Positions 20,649 to 32,490 of a stretch of DNA of 64,000 bases are shown here, piece by piece. The position numbers and the translations under genes are program-made. The DNA is taken from the NCBI GenBank assembly GCA_008729055.1, contig SDUX01000020.1, positions 62,001-126,000 of the forward strand, written 5' to 3'. The DNA comes from Pyropia haitanensis. Lineage: Eukaryota > Rhodophyta > Bangiophyceae > Bangiales > Bangiaceae. The first letter of the stretch is position 1, and every line of letters starts with the position of its first letter. Under the pieces are notes generated by a model that saw only the letters and a program-made list of their open reading frames with translations, searched no databases and was not told the DNA's origin.

Positions 20649-21131
20649 TCACGCCGCGTCTTCTGGGATCTCCTCGTCGGAGCCGTCCCCCCCCCCCACG
20701 TCGCCCCCCCCGTCCGACTCGTCGCCCTCCTCGTCGCCCGACAGCTCCTCGTCGTCGTCCGCCTCCTCCTCCTCGTCGCCCCCCCCCCCGTCGGCGGACC
20801 CCCCCCCCCCGCGCTCGTCCGCCCCCGCCTGCGCCGCGAGCATATCCACGATCGAGTCGACGTCGGCGGGGGCGAGCGCCGCCCCGTCGGCGTCGTCCAC
20901 CCCGCCCCCGCCCTCCATCCGCGCCAGCATCCCGTCCAGCGCGCGGGAGACGCCCTCGAGGCCCAGCTGCATCGCGTCAAGGCCCGCCGCCCCGCCGCCG
21001 GCGGCGGCGCCGACCAAGCTCACGGGGACCCCGTCGACGGTCGCCACGGAGTGCCCGAGCCCGAGCCCAATGTGCGTGTGGCCGTGGCCGTGGCCGTGCA
21101 GCCCGCCGCCGCCGACGCCGCCCCCCCCCCG

Positions 21132-21169
<38 letters not shown>

Positions 21170-24100
21170 CGCCGCCGCGGCCGCCGCGTTGACCGCCGCC
21201 TGCGACGCGGCGTGGCCGAGCGCCTCCACCGCGCGGAGGACGGCGTTGACGCAGTCGGCGTTGCCCGCCGCGACCACGTCCATCCGGTCCAGGCAGTGCG
21301 CCAGCGCGTTGGCCACGCCCGCGTCGAGCAGCCCCCGCAGCACGAGGTAGGTGGTGTTGGCGCCGGCGTTGACGCCCCCGACCGCCCCCGGCGTCGTCGG
21401 CACGCACGCCGCCAGCGCGTGCACGGCGCCGATGCGGGGGGCGGGGCGGCGGGCCGCCTCCGCTTCGGCGGCCGCCACCAGCGCCGCAAACGGCGCGGAG
21501 CGCTCGTCGGGGGCGGCGTCGCCACCGCCGCCGCCGCCGCCGCCGCCACCGCCACCGCCACCGCTGCCGCCGCGGGGGGAGGCCGCCGCCCGCGACCCAC
21601 CGGCGGCGTCGTCAGCGGCAGCGGCGGCGGCAGCGGGGGCGACCCCACCAGAGGCCGCCGCGCCGCCCGTCCTGGCGGCGTCCGCCTTGCCGCCGGCCTT
21701 GTCCGCCGCCGCCTCCCGCCGGGGCGGCACCGCCGCCGCCCGCACGCACAGGGCGGAGAAGAGGTCCCGCGCCGCCCGCGCCGTCTCGTCGGCCGCCGCC
21801 CGCTCCAGCCGCCCCAGCGGGGTGGCCGCCTTTTCGGGTGCCGCCGGCACGGGCAGCAGCTCGTGGAGGATGTAGGAGAGGGCGCTCGGCCGTGGATCCG
21901 CCGCCGGCCGCGCGGCCGCCGCCGCCGGCGGGGGCGGCGGCGCGGCGGGCGCCGGCTTGGACCGCGCCACGGGCTGGATCTCATCGTCCATCACCACGTC
22001 CTCGGCAGGGGGCGGCGGCGGCGGCGGCGCCGTCGCCGCCGCGGACGCCGCGGCGGGGCGGCCCCCCGCCCGCCCGCCGCCACCCCCGCCCGCGTCGGCC
22101 GCGTCGGGCGGCGCCCCCGCCACCGGCGACCGCGCGAGCATCACCGCGGACGCGTATGTCAGCGACAGCTCCACCAGCTCCGTCAGCATCCGCAGGGCAA
22201 CCGCGGCGACGCCCCGCCCGCCCGCCGGGCGACCCGCCACCGACGCGTCGACAGACAGGGGCGGCGGGTGCGCGCCGCCCGGCGTCCCTCCGTCGGGCGG
22301 CGCGCCGCCGCGTGCACTGCTGCCGCCGCCACCGCCGCCGCCCGCACCGCCACCACCACCGCCGCTGCCGCTGCCGCCGCCGCCGCCGCCGCCGCCGCCG
22401 CTGCTGCCGCCGCCGCCGGCAGCCCCCGCGACGGCCGTCGACTCACCCGCGTGGTGCTTGGCGCCCTTGCCCCGGTCGGCGGCCTTGCCCTCGCGGCCCC
22501 GCCGGGCGGGCGAGACGGGCGCGCCCGCGCCGCCCGCCGCGTGCTTCCCCCCCCCCCCCTCCCCCCGCCACCGCCGCCGCCGCCCGCCGCCGCCGCCACC
22601 GCCGCCGGCGGCGCCAGCGCGCGCACCAGCTCGTCCACCACCCGCGTCACGTTGACCCGCTCCCGCCGCTGGTCGGCCAGCTGCGCCGGCGTCAGCGGCA
22701 GGTCCGGCACCGCCTCCACCGACGGCCCCGTGCCGTCGCCAAACGGCGACGGCCGCAGGCGGCACGCCAGCGCCACCGCCGCGGTGAAGGCGCCAATGTG
22801 GCGCGCCGCCAGCGGCGCCGCCTGCGACAGCAGCGCGCCCATGTTGAACGCGTACGCGTTGGCCAACCGCCGGGGGGCCCCCGCCAAGCGTCGGGCACGT
22901 CTCCACCACCGTCGCCGTCAGCGTGGCGTCGGCGCGGGCGGGCGGGGGCCGCTCCACCCGCGCCCCCTCCCGCGCGCCGGCCGCCCCCGCCGCGGCGGCG
23001 GCGGCGGCGGCGGCCGCCGCCGCCGCCGGGGCGGTGGCGGCCGCGGCAGGCGGGCCGCCCGCGCCGCCGCCGGCCGCCGACGCCGGCAGTGGCGCCGCCG
23101 CGGGCGGGGCCGCGGCGGGCGGCAGCGTGCCCGAGGCGGCGGCGGGCGGCACGGCGGCGGCGCCCCCCCCACCCGACCCCCCCCCCCCCCTCGACACAAA
23201 CAGACCCGCCTGCGATGCGACCACAAAGCTCGTGGCGGTCTCGAGGAACGCCACCTGCGCGTCCGTCCCGTCCGCCCGCAGCGACGGCACGTGGCGGACG
23301 AGCTCGTCGAGCGTCCGCCCGATGGACATGGGCGCGTCCCCGTGCATCGCCCGCCCGTAAAAGGGGCTCGCCAGCCGCCGCAAGTAGGGCAGCAGCGGCC
23401 GCGCGCGCCACACGTCGGCGAGCGCCGCCGGGCACAGGCAGACGGCGGCAAGAGCGGCGGGGACGCAGCGGACGGCCTCCCCCGACGGGGGCAGCCCCGC
23501 TGTCACCGACCGCAGCAGGGCGGCGGCGACGCCCGCGTCCACCAGCAACTGTGTCGCCGTCGGTTCCGCGTGCGCAATGTCCGCCGTCGTCGCCGCGGCG
23601 GCCGCAAACAGGCTGCCGCCGAAGTAAAAGGGGCGCGCGAGCAGCCGCCGCAGCGCACGCGGGAGGGTGCCCTCCGCGAGCTCCCGCGCGTGGGAGCCCC
23701 CCGCCGCCGCCGACGTCAGCGACAGCAGGCGCAGCAGCGCGCGGAGGAGGCCCCACTGCGAGTGGGGGAGCAGCCCGCGGGAGGCCGCCGACGACGACGG
23801 CGCGGGGCGCCGCACCGCCTCCTCGGCGGTCATGCCCGCCGCCGCCAGGCGGGCGTAGAGGGCGCGGCTCTCCCCGCGGAGGGACAGCGCCGCCACCTCC
23901 ACCCGCTCGTCCACCGCCTCGGTGTCGGCCCACGCGTCGACGCCCGCGTCCGCGTCGCCTGGCGGGGCCACCGGGGGGGGCGCCGCCCCGCCCGCGCCCG
24001 CGACAGCCCCGCCCCGCGCCGCGTCGGCGCCGGCCGCGGCCCACGGCGGCGCACCCGCCGCCGCCGCGAGGGAGTCCCCACCAGCGCCGCCACCCGCAGC

Positions 24101-25973
24101 GCCCGCCGCCAGCTCCAGCGCCGCGGCGGGCGCGGGCGCCCCCCCCCCCCGCCCCCCCCGCGCCCGCCCAAACAGCAGCGCCCGCGGGTGGTAGGCGTCC
24201 CCCACCACCCGGTCGGCGACGGCGGCGACCCCCCCCCCGTCGCGGAAGACGGCCCCCCCCGCGGTCGGCGCCGTATTTCCACCGGCGCCTCCAGCGCGCG
24301 CACGGCGCTCCACCTCGGACGGGTCGGCGGCGGCAATCGCCGCCGCCGCGGCGGCGTCGGCCGCCGCCAGCCGCGCCGCCACCGCCGCGTCGTCGTCGTC
24401 GTCCTCCTCCTCCTCGTCCTCGTCGCCGCCCCCCGCGTCCGTGGCGTCGTCCACGTCCGCATCCGCGTCGACGTCGTCGTCGTCGTCGACGGCGTCAGCG
24501 TCCACGTCGGCGTCGCCGTAGCCGTCGTCGTCGCCCTCCTCCTCGCCCACCGTCTCGACGCCGACGCCACGGCCGCCGACCGGGTCGGCCGCGTCCGCCG
24601 CCGCCGCGGCCGCCGCGGTCGCGGCCGCCGCCGCGGAGCGCGCACGGTGCGCGCGCGCGCGCGCCGCGGCGCCCGACCGCGGCGCCGACGGCGTCGCCTC
24701 GGGCCCCTGCCCCCCCCCCCCCCCCCGCGGCGGGCTCGACGGTCATGGTGGCGTCCCCCCCCCCCCCCCCCGCCCGCGGCGTCCGCCCCCCCCCCCCCCC
24801 CCCCCCCCTCCACCGTGTCGGGCGCGCACGCGATCAGCGCGACCTGCGACACCAGCTCCGGCTCGGACGCAAACGGCGCGCCGAGCGTCTCCGCGCCGAC
24901 GTGCATCTGGTTGAGCGTCGCGAGCGCCAGCAGACGCACCCGCGCCGTGCGGCGGCGCGCGTCGACGCCGCCGCGAAAGGCGACGGCGGCGCGCAGCTCA
25001 AAGCGGCTCGCGCGCGACAGCCGCAGGCCGTCGGCGTAGGCGCCGACCAGCTCCGCCTCGTCCGCGGGCAGCGCCGACACGTCGTCCACGACGAGGGTGT
25101 TCCACTCTTTGGCGCGCCCGGAAGGGGGGGGGGGGGGGCGCCGGTGGCAGCCGCCGCCGCGCCGGCGGCGCCCCTAAAGCCGCCGCCGCCGCCGCCGCCG
25201 CCGCCGTTGATGCCGACGCCGGCGGCCGCCGCCCCGACGGCGGCCGTCGCCGCCACCGCCGCCGCAGCAGCGGCCGCGGCGGCCGTGGCGGCCGCGGCGG
25301 CGGCACCGCGGCCACTGCCGCCGCCGCCGCCGCCGCCACCCCCACCGCCCGGCGGGGGCGCACCCGCGGCGGCGGGGGCGGCGCGCGGGCTGCTGCCGCC
25401 GCCGACGTCGCCCCCCCCCCCTCCAACCCCCCCCCCGACCTCCTCGCAATAGTCGAGGGCGACCTTGCCACCATCGGGCGACAGCCCGCGCACGGCCCGC
25501 AGCGACCGCCGCAGGCAGTCGGCGAGACCCAGCGCGCGCTCCTTCCCCCGCCACCCCACCGCGAGCGCCTGCGGCCGCGCCGCGAGGTCCCCGTTCGCGT
25601 GCCAGCGGGTGGTGCGGAGCTTGTGCGACCGTGTCCGCATCGCGTGCAGCGTCTCGAGGGCGAGCCCCACCACCGCCGGCCGGCCGTGCGCGAGCGGCGC
25701 GGCAACCTGCTCCACGCCGTTGCACACGATTTTAGTGTCGTAGGTGGCGTGCCGCACGAGGGCGAGCGAGGCCGCGAGCGCCCGCTCCGCCAGCGCGTCG
25801 GACGGGACAGGCCGGAGCGGGGCGGGGGGGGGGCGAGGGGGGGAGGGCGCCCCCCGCGCCGCCGCCGCCACCCTCGCCGCTGCCGTCGCCCGCGGCGCCG
25901 CCGCCGCCCCCACCGCCGCCCCCCTCTGCGCCCCCGCCGGCACTGGGCGAGGCAGCCGCCGCCGTCGCCGCGG

Positions 25974-26012
<39 letters not shown>

Positions 26013-26049
26013 CGGCGAAGACGGCTGACGCGGCCGATGCAAGCATCAT
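20649..26049 (-). CDS. HUWE1/UPL1-like N-terminal arm without HECT domain, frame interrupted
   Basis: Translation begins at ATG 26,049 (MMLASAASAVFA...). The conserved pieces run in order on this strand. About 25,830-24,840: ...CNGVEQVAAPL..., SHKLRTTRWHANGD, RGLSPDGGKVALDYCEE, then LLALATLNQMHVG and EPELVSQVALIA; this is the DUF908 region. About 23,800-23,200: LLPHSQWGLLRALLRLL, VRCVPAALAAVCL, FYGRAMHGD, IGRTLDELVRHVPSLRADG; this is DUF913. About 21,900-21,200: a further helical repeat (LSYILHELLPV, GLLDAGVANALAHCLDRMD). It ends in an acidic stretch. Human and plant relatives continue for about 2000 residues to a catalytic HECT domain. Here a stop falls at 20,649 with only 530 bases before the next gene. 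The frame shifts at C/G runs near 25,830, 25,120, 24,780, 24,715 and 22,555. Role as a ubiquitin ligase arm is therefore uncertain. Confidence 0.75.
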
Positions 26050-26081
26050 GATGAGAACAAAAAAAAAAAAAAAAAGAAACG

Positions 26082-26609
26082 TCAGGCCCGTTGCGCTTCG
26101 ATCAGTTCCTTTAGCTCGTCCACGTGCGCGCGCAGCTCAGCGAGCTGGCGGTCCACGCTGACAAACCCAGCAGACAAGCGAGCACTCAAAACACCCAAGG
26201 CTCCAACGACCGTCTGCGGAGCAGGCGCTCCGCCCTCCGAGGAAAAAACAAGACGGAGCTGCCTCTTCGTGCGGTAGCGCAAAAAAAAAATAAAAACCTC
26301 AGCAGAAAGAATAAAAGCAAAAGAGAAACAAAAGAAAACCTCTCGGGTGACTGCTGCCGGCACGCTCTCCACCACCCACAGCGGCAACGCGGCCGCAACA
26401 ACAGGCCCCACCGACGGGAGAACGAAGGCGACGACGGCCCAAAGGATGGCTTGGGCCGCAAGAGCAAAGCCGATCAGGGACAGCGGCACCACAACCCGAG
26501 GGTCGCTCGTGTAGAGTCCCAGGGAGATAAAAAGGCCCAGGACAGCCAGGGCCAGGACAGGAGCAGGGCCCTGGAGGATATCGGCGATCATGTCCATCGC
26601 CACGGCCAT
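26082..26609 (-). CDS. Small membrane protein with C-terminal coiled coil
   Basis: The start ATG (MAVAMDMIADILQG) is at 26,609. Hydrophobic segments are APVLALAVLGLFISLGLY and VVPLSLIGFALAAQAILWAV followed by a third, FVLPSVGPVVAAALPLWVV. The C-terminus, LSARLSAGFVSVDRQLAELR..., is a heptad-rich helix ending in QRA. Between VTRE and GGAPAPQ lies a 105-base stretch that is T-rich at third positions, starts with GT and ends with AG, and has no stop. It is probably an intron (about 26,242-26,346) rather than a fourth membrane segment. Spliced length would be about 140 residues. I do not recognise the family. Confidence 0.6.
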   Translation of the reverse strand: MAVAMDMIADILQGPAPVLALAVLGLFISLGLYTSDPRVVVPLSLIGFALAAQAILWAVVAFVLPSVGPVVAAALPLWVVESVPAAVTREVFFCFSFAFILSAEVFIFFLRYRTKRQLRLVFSSEGGAPAPQTVVGALGVLSARLSAGFVSVDRQLAELRAHVDELKELIEAQRA

Positions 26610-27769
26610 GGCAGCTGGGAAGGAGGGGGGGAGAGGAGGACGCGTGGCCGCGCACGCGCGCGAAGGGAGGCAGGTGGGTGGCGTGGGGGGGGGCGCGCCA
26701 GGAGGGAGGGGTGCGCGGCGCGGCGGCGGCAGCGGGCGGCGGCAGCTGCGGTGTAGTGTTGTGCGGTCATACAGTACGAAATTTTCGGCGCTGTCATTTC
26801 CTTTCTCCCCGTCGTATGACGGAAACGCGCCGTCGCGAGGCATCACTTGTGCTGCACGAAGACAAGCAACTCCACCCAATTCCGACGGTCGCGCCACCAA
26901 GGCGTGGCTCGATAGCCGTCGGGACAACTCGAGTGCGGGCTCGGCTCATCCTGCGCGCTTGCTCTTGCCTTGGTATCCTGGGTCGACGCCACTCTGCGTC
27001 CATCGATCTATTCTCTCCCCCGCCGTACGTATCTCTTCACGATAAGCACAAAGGCCACATGAACAAGAGATCGCCATCCACTTGCAAGATATGCCTGCGC
27101 GGGCCCGCACAGCTCAACGCTCCCCGGCGGGCCTTGTGGACGACGTCACCTGCCGCGGGGGGGGGGGGGGGGAGCGCGCGCAGGGGGGGGGTAGAGGGGT
27201 GGTGCGGGGGGTGCCGCTCGCTTGGCTGACCCCGGAGCCGGACGGGCGGGAGGGGGGGGGCGACGACGACCGCTCCGGGGGGGGTGGGGGGGGGGAGGGG
27301 CGCGCCGCAGGGGGCCCCGCGGCGGGCCACCGCGCGACCGCCGACGGCAGGAGGGGGGCGGGCATTTCCGGTGACGCTGCCGCCGCCGCCACCGACACGC
27401 CCGCCCGGGAGGTGGCGGCGCCGCCGAGAAAGGACTGCCGCGGCGGCAGCGGCGGCGAGGTCGGGTCGCCCGCCCACGGCGGAGGGGCGGCGGCGGCGGT
27501 GGCATCGGCGGCCGCCGCCGCCCGTGGCGGCGGGGCCACCGCGGCGGCCGCCGCCTCGAGCCTCTGCTGCCGGCCGCCGCCCGTCCCCCAGCCGCCACCG
27601 CACGCCCCCCCCCACGTCCACCGCCGGCGCGCCACCGCCGCCGGCGGCGCACCCCACCCGGCGGGCGGCTACAGCGGCAGCGGCAGCCGTACCGGCAGAT
27701 GCCCCCCCCCCCCCCACCCCGGCCGCCTTCACGCGCAGCGTGCGCGCCCGCATGCGCGGGTGCCTACCC
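26610..27769. other. Intergenic, no gene recognised
   Basis: Bases 26,740-27,110 are of moderate GC with no coherent frame. Bases 27,130-27,700 are G/C-run-rich with long but compositional open frames on both strands. Confidence 0.4.
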
Positions 27770-28193
27770 CCCCCCCCCCGAGTTCCCCCCTCGCCGGCGT
27801 CGCCGGCGTCGCCGGCGTCGCCAACGTCGCCGCCCTCCCCCTCGTCTCCCACCCCCCCCTCGTCCACCTCCTCTGGCGGCAGCGGCGGCCACGCGCGCGC
27901 CGCCAGCCGCAGCACGTGCTTCTCCAGCGCCACCGCGCACTCGACATTCTCGCACGCGGCCGCGTCCGTGTCCATGCCGACCTCCCCCCCCCCCGGCGCC
28001 CGCGTGGGGGACCACCCCGAGCCGCCGACCCCACCCACGCACTGCACGCACACGGCGACGAGGTCGCCCAGCGCCCGCCCAGCGTCGGCGGAGCGCACCG
28101 CCAGCGCCGCCGCCGCCGCCGCCACGCCCGCCGCCCCGCCGCCGCGGGTGCAGCCGTCGCACACGCCGGGCAGGGGCGGCGGCGGCGGCGGCT

Positions 28194-28224
<31 letters not shown>

Positions 28225-28395
28225 GCCGTGCCGCCGCGCCGCCGCCGTGGCGGGGCCGCCGTGGGGCGTGTGCGGGCGGCGGCGCGGGGCGCGCGCCGCG
28301 ACGGACGCCCCGCCGGGGGGCGGCCGCGGCCACCGCCGACGGGGCGCCCCCCGCCTTGGGCGCGCGGCGGCGCCCGCACGCACGCATACGCACGT
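27770..28395 (-). CDS. Cys-rich putative zinc-binding protein, exon only
   Basis: On the minus strand one frame reads GVCDGCTR, then about 40 residues later LGDLVAVCVQCVGG, then about 30 later DAAACENVECAVALEKHVL. Three Cys pairs (CxxC, CxxC, Cx4C) with a helical linker recall the C-terminal metal sites of B-family DNA polymerases (delta or zeta). I see no polymerase palm motifs upstream, so the assignment is not made. An acidic Gly/Asp repeat follows. Upstream, 28,395-28,476 is T-rich on this strand and probably an intron's polypyrimidine tract. The exon edges are uncertain. Confidence 0.35.
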
Positions 28396-28479
28396 GAGCA
28401 CACACACGAAACAGAAACAGAAGTGGTCGAGGAGAGGGAAAAAAAAAACAAAAAAGAGAGAAAAAAAAAAAAGCACTCC

Positions 28480-29200
28480 GCGCGCTTCCCCCCCCCCCCC
28501 CCCCGGCTCCCAAATTCAGCGGGGAGGCGAGCGCCATCGCGTCGACGCCCGCCCCCCCCCCGCGTCGCCGCCGCCGCCGCCGCCGCCCGCGCCCGCGTCG
28601 CCACCGCCGCTGCTGCCGCCCGCGCTGCGGTCCTCGTTCATATACGCCGCCGACGATGGCGGGGACTCCCCGCCGGGCGCAACCGTGGGGGGGGTACCCG
28701 TGCGGGAGCTGGCAACAAGTGGAGGGGGGGAGCCGACAGCGGCAGCAGCCGGGCTGCCCTAGGGGTCTGGGCCGGGGCGCCGCCAAGTTCTTTTTTCCCT
28801 CTTTTCTTTTTTGTTTCCCCTCGCGTCGCCTGCCGGCCCGCTTGCAGCTTCGCGGCGTGCTGTGGCTCGCCCCACGACGCCAGGCCGCCGCTGCGTGCCG
28901 CGCCACGCCGGCTGCCGGCGGACGCAGCCGCGGCGCACCCCTACGCCACTGCGGGCGGGGCCACCCCCCCGCACCACCCCCCCCCCCGCCGCCTGCGCGG
29001 CGGTCGGCGCCGCCCCCCCCCCCCCCCGTGGCCTCAGCCGCCGCCGCCGCAGCCGCCGCCGCCGACCCCTCCGCCGCCTCCGCCGCCTGCCCCTCCGCCG
29101 TCGCCGCCCGTCCCGCCGCCGCCCCCCCCTCCCCCCCCCCTCCCCTCCCCCCCCCCCCGCCGCCGCGACCGTCACCCGCCCGTCGCGCGCGACGGTGGCG
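28480..29200. other. Hyper-GC stretch, no gene recognised
   Basis: C-runs, an isolated T-rich patch at 28,787-28,818 and no conserved motif on either strand. Part may be the 3' end of the uS17m gene. Confidence 0.35.
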
Positions 29201-29817
29201 CCCGGTAGCGGCACCCCCCCCGGGTCGCCTCCCCCCCCCCCCCCCCCCGTAATTCACCACCACCTCCGCCGCCTTGCGCTTGGACAGCGGCCGGCAGGAG
29301 CGGAGGGTGACGACGTCGCCCTCGCGCGCCCACCCCCCCTCGTCGTGCGCCATCCGCTTGCGCGTCACGGCGGACCACGCCTTGAGCACCCGGTGGTACA
29401 CCCGCACGCGGCGGGCGACGGAGACGGACTTGGTCGCGGCCGCCGACACCACCACCCCCGTCGCCGTCAGCGTGCGCGGGCGGTGCGCCGCGGCGGCGGC
29501 GGCGGCCAGGCGGGACCGCCGGTCGGCGGGGGTGCCCTTGAGGAGGCCCCCGTAGGTGCGGAGGGCGGCGGTGACGACCGCGTCGGGGGCGGCCGCCACC
29601 GCCGCGGGGTGGCCGTGAAAGGGGAGCGTGTACAGCGGCGGGCGCTGGGTGCGGTAGGGGGCACCGGCGGGGGCGGCGGGGGAGGGGGGGGGGCGCGGTG
29701 GCGGCGGTGCGCGCCGCGGAGGGGGGGGACGCCGCCGCCGTCGACGCCGCCGCCGGCGCGGGCGTGGCGCCGCCGGCGGCTCGCGCGCCGCGCGCTGCTG
29801 CCGCGCCGCGCAGCCAT
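29200..29817 (-). CDS. Ribosomal protein uS17, mitochondrial type
   Basis: ATG 29,817 opens a basic leader (MAARRGSSARRASRRRRH) suited to a mitochondrial transit peptide. After a C-run near 29,685 the frame moves and reads PLYTLPFHGHPAAV, then LTATGVVVSAAATKSVSVAR, RVRVYHRVLKAWSAVTRKRM, AHDEGGWAREGDVVTLRSCR and PLSKRKAAEVVV. This matches uS17: the TG.V.S....KtV.V.v beta strand, the AHDE...GD.V.I...RPLSK block and the final strand. The 3' end is unclear because of a 16-base C-run at ~29,233; the frame after it (VPLPGATVARDGRVTV) may be the natural C-terminus. The product is likely a small-subunit protein of the mitochondrial ribosome. A plastid uS17 would normally be plastid-encoded in red algae. 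Confidence 0.8.
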
Positions 29818-30186
29818 CCGCCGGCGGCCTCAGTCTTTCGTAAGCACGTACGCCACCGACGGAAGGCAAGTAGGTCAAGTAGAGAGAAAAGCAAGTGAAG
29901 CCCCCTATGGCAATCAAAGGAGCACGTAGGGCTCGTACCCACCTATTCTACTGATACGAAGGCTATCTCTCGTCACTCCACACCGCGAGGTCGAGTGGGT
30001 GCGTAGAAGCACACCAAGTCTTGTGCGCCCAATGGCGGGAGAAGACGGTTGGAGATCGCGAACGCACGAGTCGGAGCGCCACCCGCCGGCGCCTTCCGCC
30101 GCGACGCCCGCCGTGGTCCCTGAACCACCTCCGCAGCGGCATGCGAGAGGAAGATCCGGCGGATCTCAGGGTCCAGGGTCCGGCCT

Positions 30187-30729
30187 TCAGCAGCGGTCTT
30201 GCTTCTTGCGGATTGCCCACACCTTGTACCAGGTCTCGCGCACCCCGGTGGATGCGCCCTTCTTCCAGCACCACGGCTCCCTCCGCATGACCATGCAGCG
30301 GGCACAGCCAATGCGTACCGCACTGCTGCCGAAAGCGTCTCTCTTGTACAGATAGCAGCCCTCAGCCGACGTCCCCCGTCGAAGCGTGAACGAGCCGCGT
30401 TGCTTGTCACGGAGCGTGTGAAACGCGTAGGAGTGAGCCAGCTCAACCTCCACACGGAGGGGCACGCCTGCGTTGACGGTCCCAATCGCGTCAACGAAAG
30501 AAACGTCTTGGGAGAAGCGGACCGGCTTCACCTGCGCCACCACTCTGCCGTCGACGCGTACGCGCGCCACGTCGGTCGTCATTGAGCCGCTCCGGTCAAA
30601 CAACTCCAGCCCAACTTCATAGCAGGCCCCGTCTGCAGACACGACTGACGTTGCCGCCACAATCACAAAGAGAGCACATGCCAGCAGGGCGGCTCTCAGG
30701 CTCCGCGCGACCTCAAACTTGATCGCCAT
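30187..30729 (-). CDS. Small secreted Cys-containing protein, unknown
   Basis: The 180-residue frame starts at an ATG with a classic signal peptide: MAIKFEVARSLRAALLACAL, then FVIVAATSVVSA, with cleavage likely after VSA. Six Cys residues remain in the mature part (ACYEV, GCYLY, GCARC, PWCW and the final C), so three disulfides are possible. A TATA box lies about 115 bases upstream. GC content is much lower than in the flanking genes. I recognise no family. The clean frame, signal peptide and TATA box support a real gene. Confidence 0.7.
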   Translation of the reverse strand: MAIKFEVARSLRAALLACALFVIVAATSVVSADGACYEVGLELFDRSGSMTTDVARVRVDGRVVAQVKPVRFSQDVSFVDAIGTVNAGVPLRVEVELAHSYAFHTLRDKQRGSFTLRRGTSAEGCYLYKRDAFGSSAVRIGCARCMVMRREPWCWKKGASTGVRETWYKVWAIRKKQDRC

Positions 30730-30843
30730 AGCGCCAGCGACTGGTGGACAATGAGAGCACGGGAACTGTGTGGGCTGGGTGGCACAGGGTACGGCACGAA
30801 TGCTGAAGCAGCGGGACCAAGACGACCAGAGGGTGCGGCTCCG

Positions 30844-30850
30844 TTTATAT
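30844..30850 (-). promoter_or_regulatory. TATA box of the secreted-protein gene
   Basis: The minus strand reads CATATAAACGG here, about 115 bases before the ATG at 30,729. Confidence 0.45.
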
Positions 30851-30905
30851 GAGGGTGCACTGGGTCGTGCGCCCTATGTACGGCAGCTTTCCTTTGCTAC
30901 CTCTC

Positions 30906-31194
30906 TGCACCTGGGCTCGGCGCGGATCCTCTGACCTGCGCGGAATTCGCCGAGAGAGAGGGTGCCCACTTGCCGAATGATGACGAGGACAACAGCTTTG
31001 CAGCTGCGCGGGCGTCCTCGTCAGACGTTGTCGCACGCCTTCGCAGTATCAAGGGCGAGAGCGCCCTCTTTCCGTTCGACCTCGAGAACGACAGATTTGC
31101 AGGTGCGCTGGTGTCCGCGTTGGATACTGTCACGCCGCTCCGCAGCACGAAAGAAGGAGGCCAACGGGAAAAGTGCCACGTCCTGTACCGATGA
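30906..31194 (+). pseudogene. Fragment with an internal amino-acid repeat
   Basis: An open frame without ATG codes for an imperfect repeat. NSFAAARASSSDVVARLRSI followed by KGESALFPFD is echoed by DRFAGALVSALDTVTPLRST followed by KEGG, with a weaker first copy around CAEFAEREGAHLPND. The spacing is about 30 residues. It has the look of a remnant of a larger repeat-containing gene. The rest of 30,730-31,760 shows nothing else. Confidence 0.35.
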
Positions 31195-31760
31195 TCGTCT
31201 CCTCGCTGGACCCGTTGTGGCTCGAGAGCAGCAGCCATCGCTGTCTGCCGAACTCGCGTGTCACCAGCGTGCGTGGGCAGAAAGCGGTTTCGAACGTAGG
31301 ATCTGGGCCAGATCTCAGGGCATGCCGCCTATGCCTGTGCCGCATCTATGGTCGAAGTTTCACTCAGATATCCGCCCACCAATCAAGACGCTTCGACAGA
31401 GCAAGGTCAGTCAACTACAGAAGAAGAAGCCGGAATTATCGGTCGTTGTCGACGGAAAGCGCGGGCGTCGACCGCTCCTCCCAAGCGGCCCCCTGCTGCC
31501 CCCGCCAGTCGTCGCTGCACCCCGCCCCTCTGACCCGCCCGGGCGCGGCCGCCGCCGCCTCGCCGCCCGCTCGGCTTCGTCGCCCCTCCTCCCCCCCCCC
31601 CCTCCCCCTCCGTCCCCGCCTCCTCCCCCTGCTGCCCCCCCCTCCCCCACCCCCCTGCGGTGCCCCTTCCCCGAGCCGCGTCCTCCTCCCAACGCCACCA
31701 CCCTCCTGGCAGCCCCCCCTCCCCCCCCCCCCCTCCCCCCCCCCCCCCCCCCCCCCCGCC

Positions 31761-32124
31761 ATGGGGGACCCCCCCCCCCCCTCGCCCTCCCCCCCGACGC
31801 CATCCGCGTCATCGCCGACGCCCTCCCCGGCGTCGGCGCCCTGCGCGACGACGCGGCGGCGGCGGCCGCGGCCGAGATGGACGGCCGCCTCGGCGCCCTC
31901 GTCGCCGCCGCCCTCGCCTTTACCCGCCACCGCCGCGGGCGCACCCTCACCGCCGACGACGTGCGGGGGGCGCTGCGCCACCGGCGGGCGGCGCCCGTCG
32001 TCGGCCTCCCCCCGCCGGCGTCGGCGCACGCGCCGGGGGGGGGGGCCGCCGCCGCGGTGGCGGGGGTGGGGGGGGGGGGCGCCGCCGCCGCGGCGGCGGC
32101 GGGGGCGGGGGACGGCGCGGCAGG

Positions 32125-32160
<36 letters not shown>

Positions 32161-32445
32161 CGCCGCCGCCGCGGCGGCGGGGGCGCCCCCCCCCCCTGGG
32201 TGCCCGTCCCGGCGTGCCCCGGCCTGTGGACGGCCCCCGACCCGAGCGTGCGGCTGCTGGCGGTGGTGGCGGCGCCGCTGCCCCCGCGGGCGGCGCCGCC
32301 GGCGCCCGCCGCGCGCTGGCTGGCCGTCGCGGGCGCGCCGACGGACGACGCGCTCGAGGCGGGGGTGGACGACACCGCCGCCGCGCCGGCGTCGCTGCTC
32401 GTGTCGCGGGCGCGGCCGGGGGGGGGGGGGGCGCCGCCCGCGCCC

Positions 32446-32490
<45 letters not shown>

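Noticed and set aside
31280..31330. TTTCGAACGTAGG, looking like a tRNA B-box
   Set aside because: No matching stems, A-box or T-run terminator could be found on either strand.
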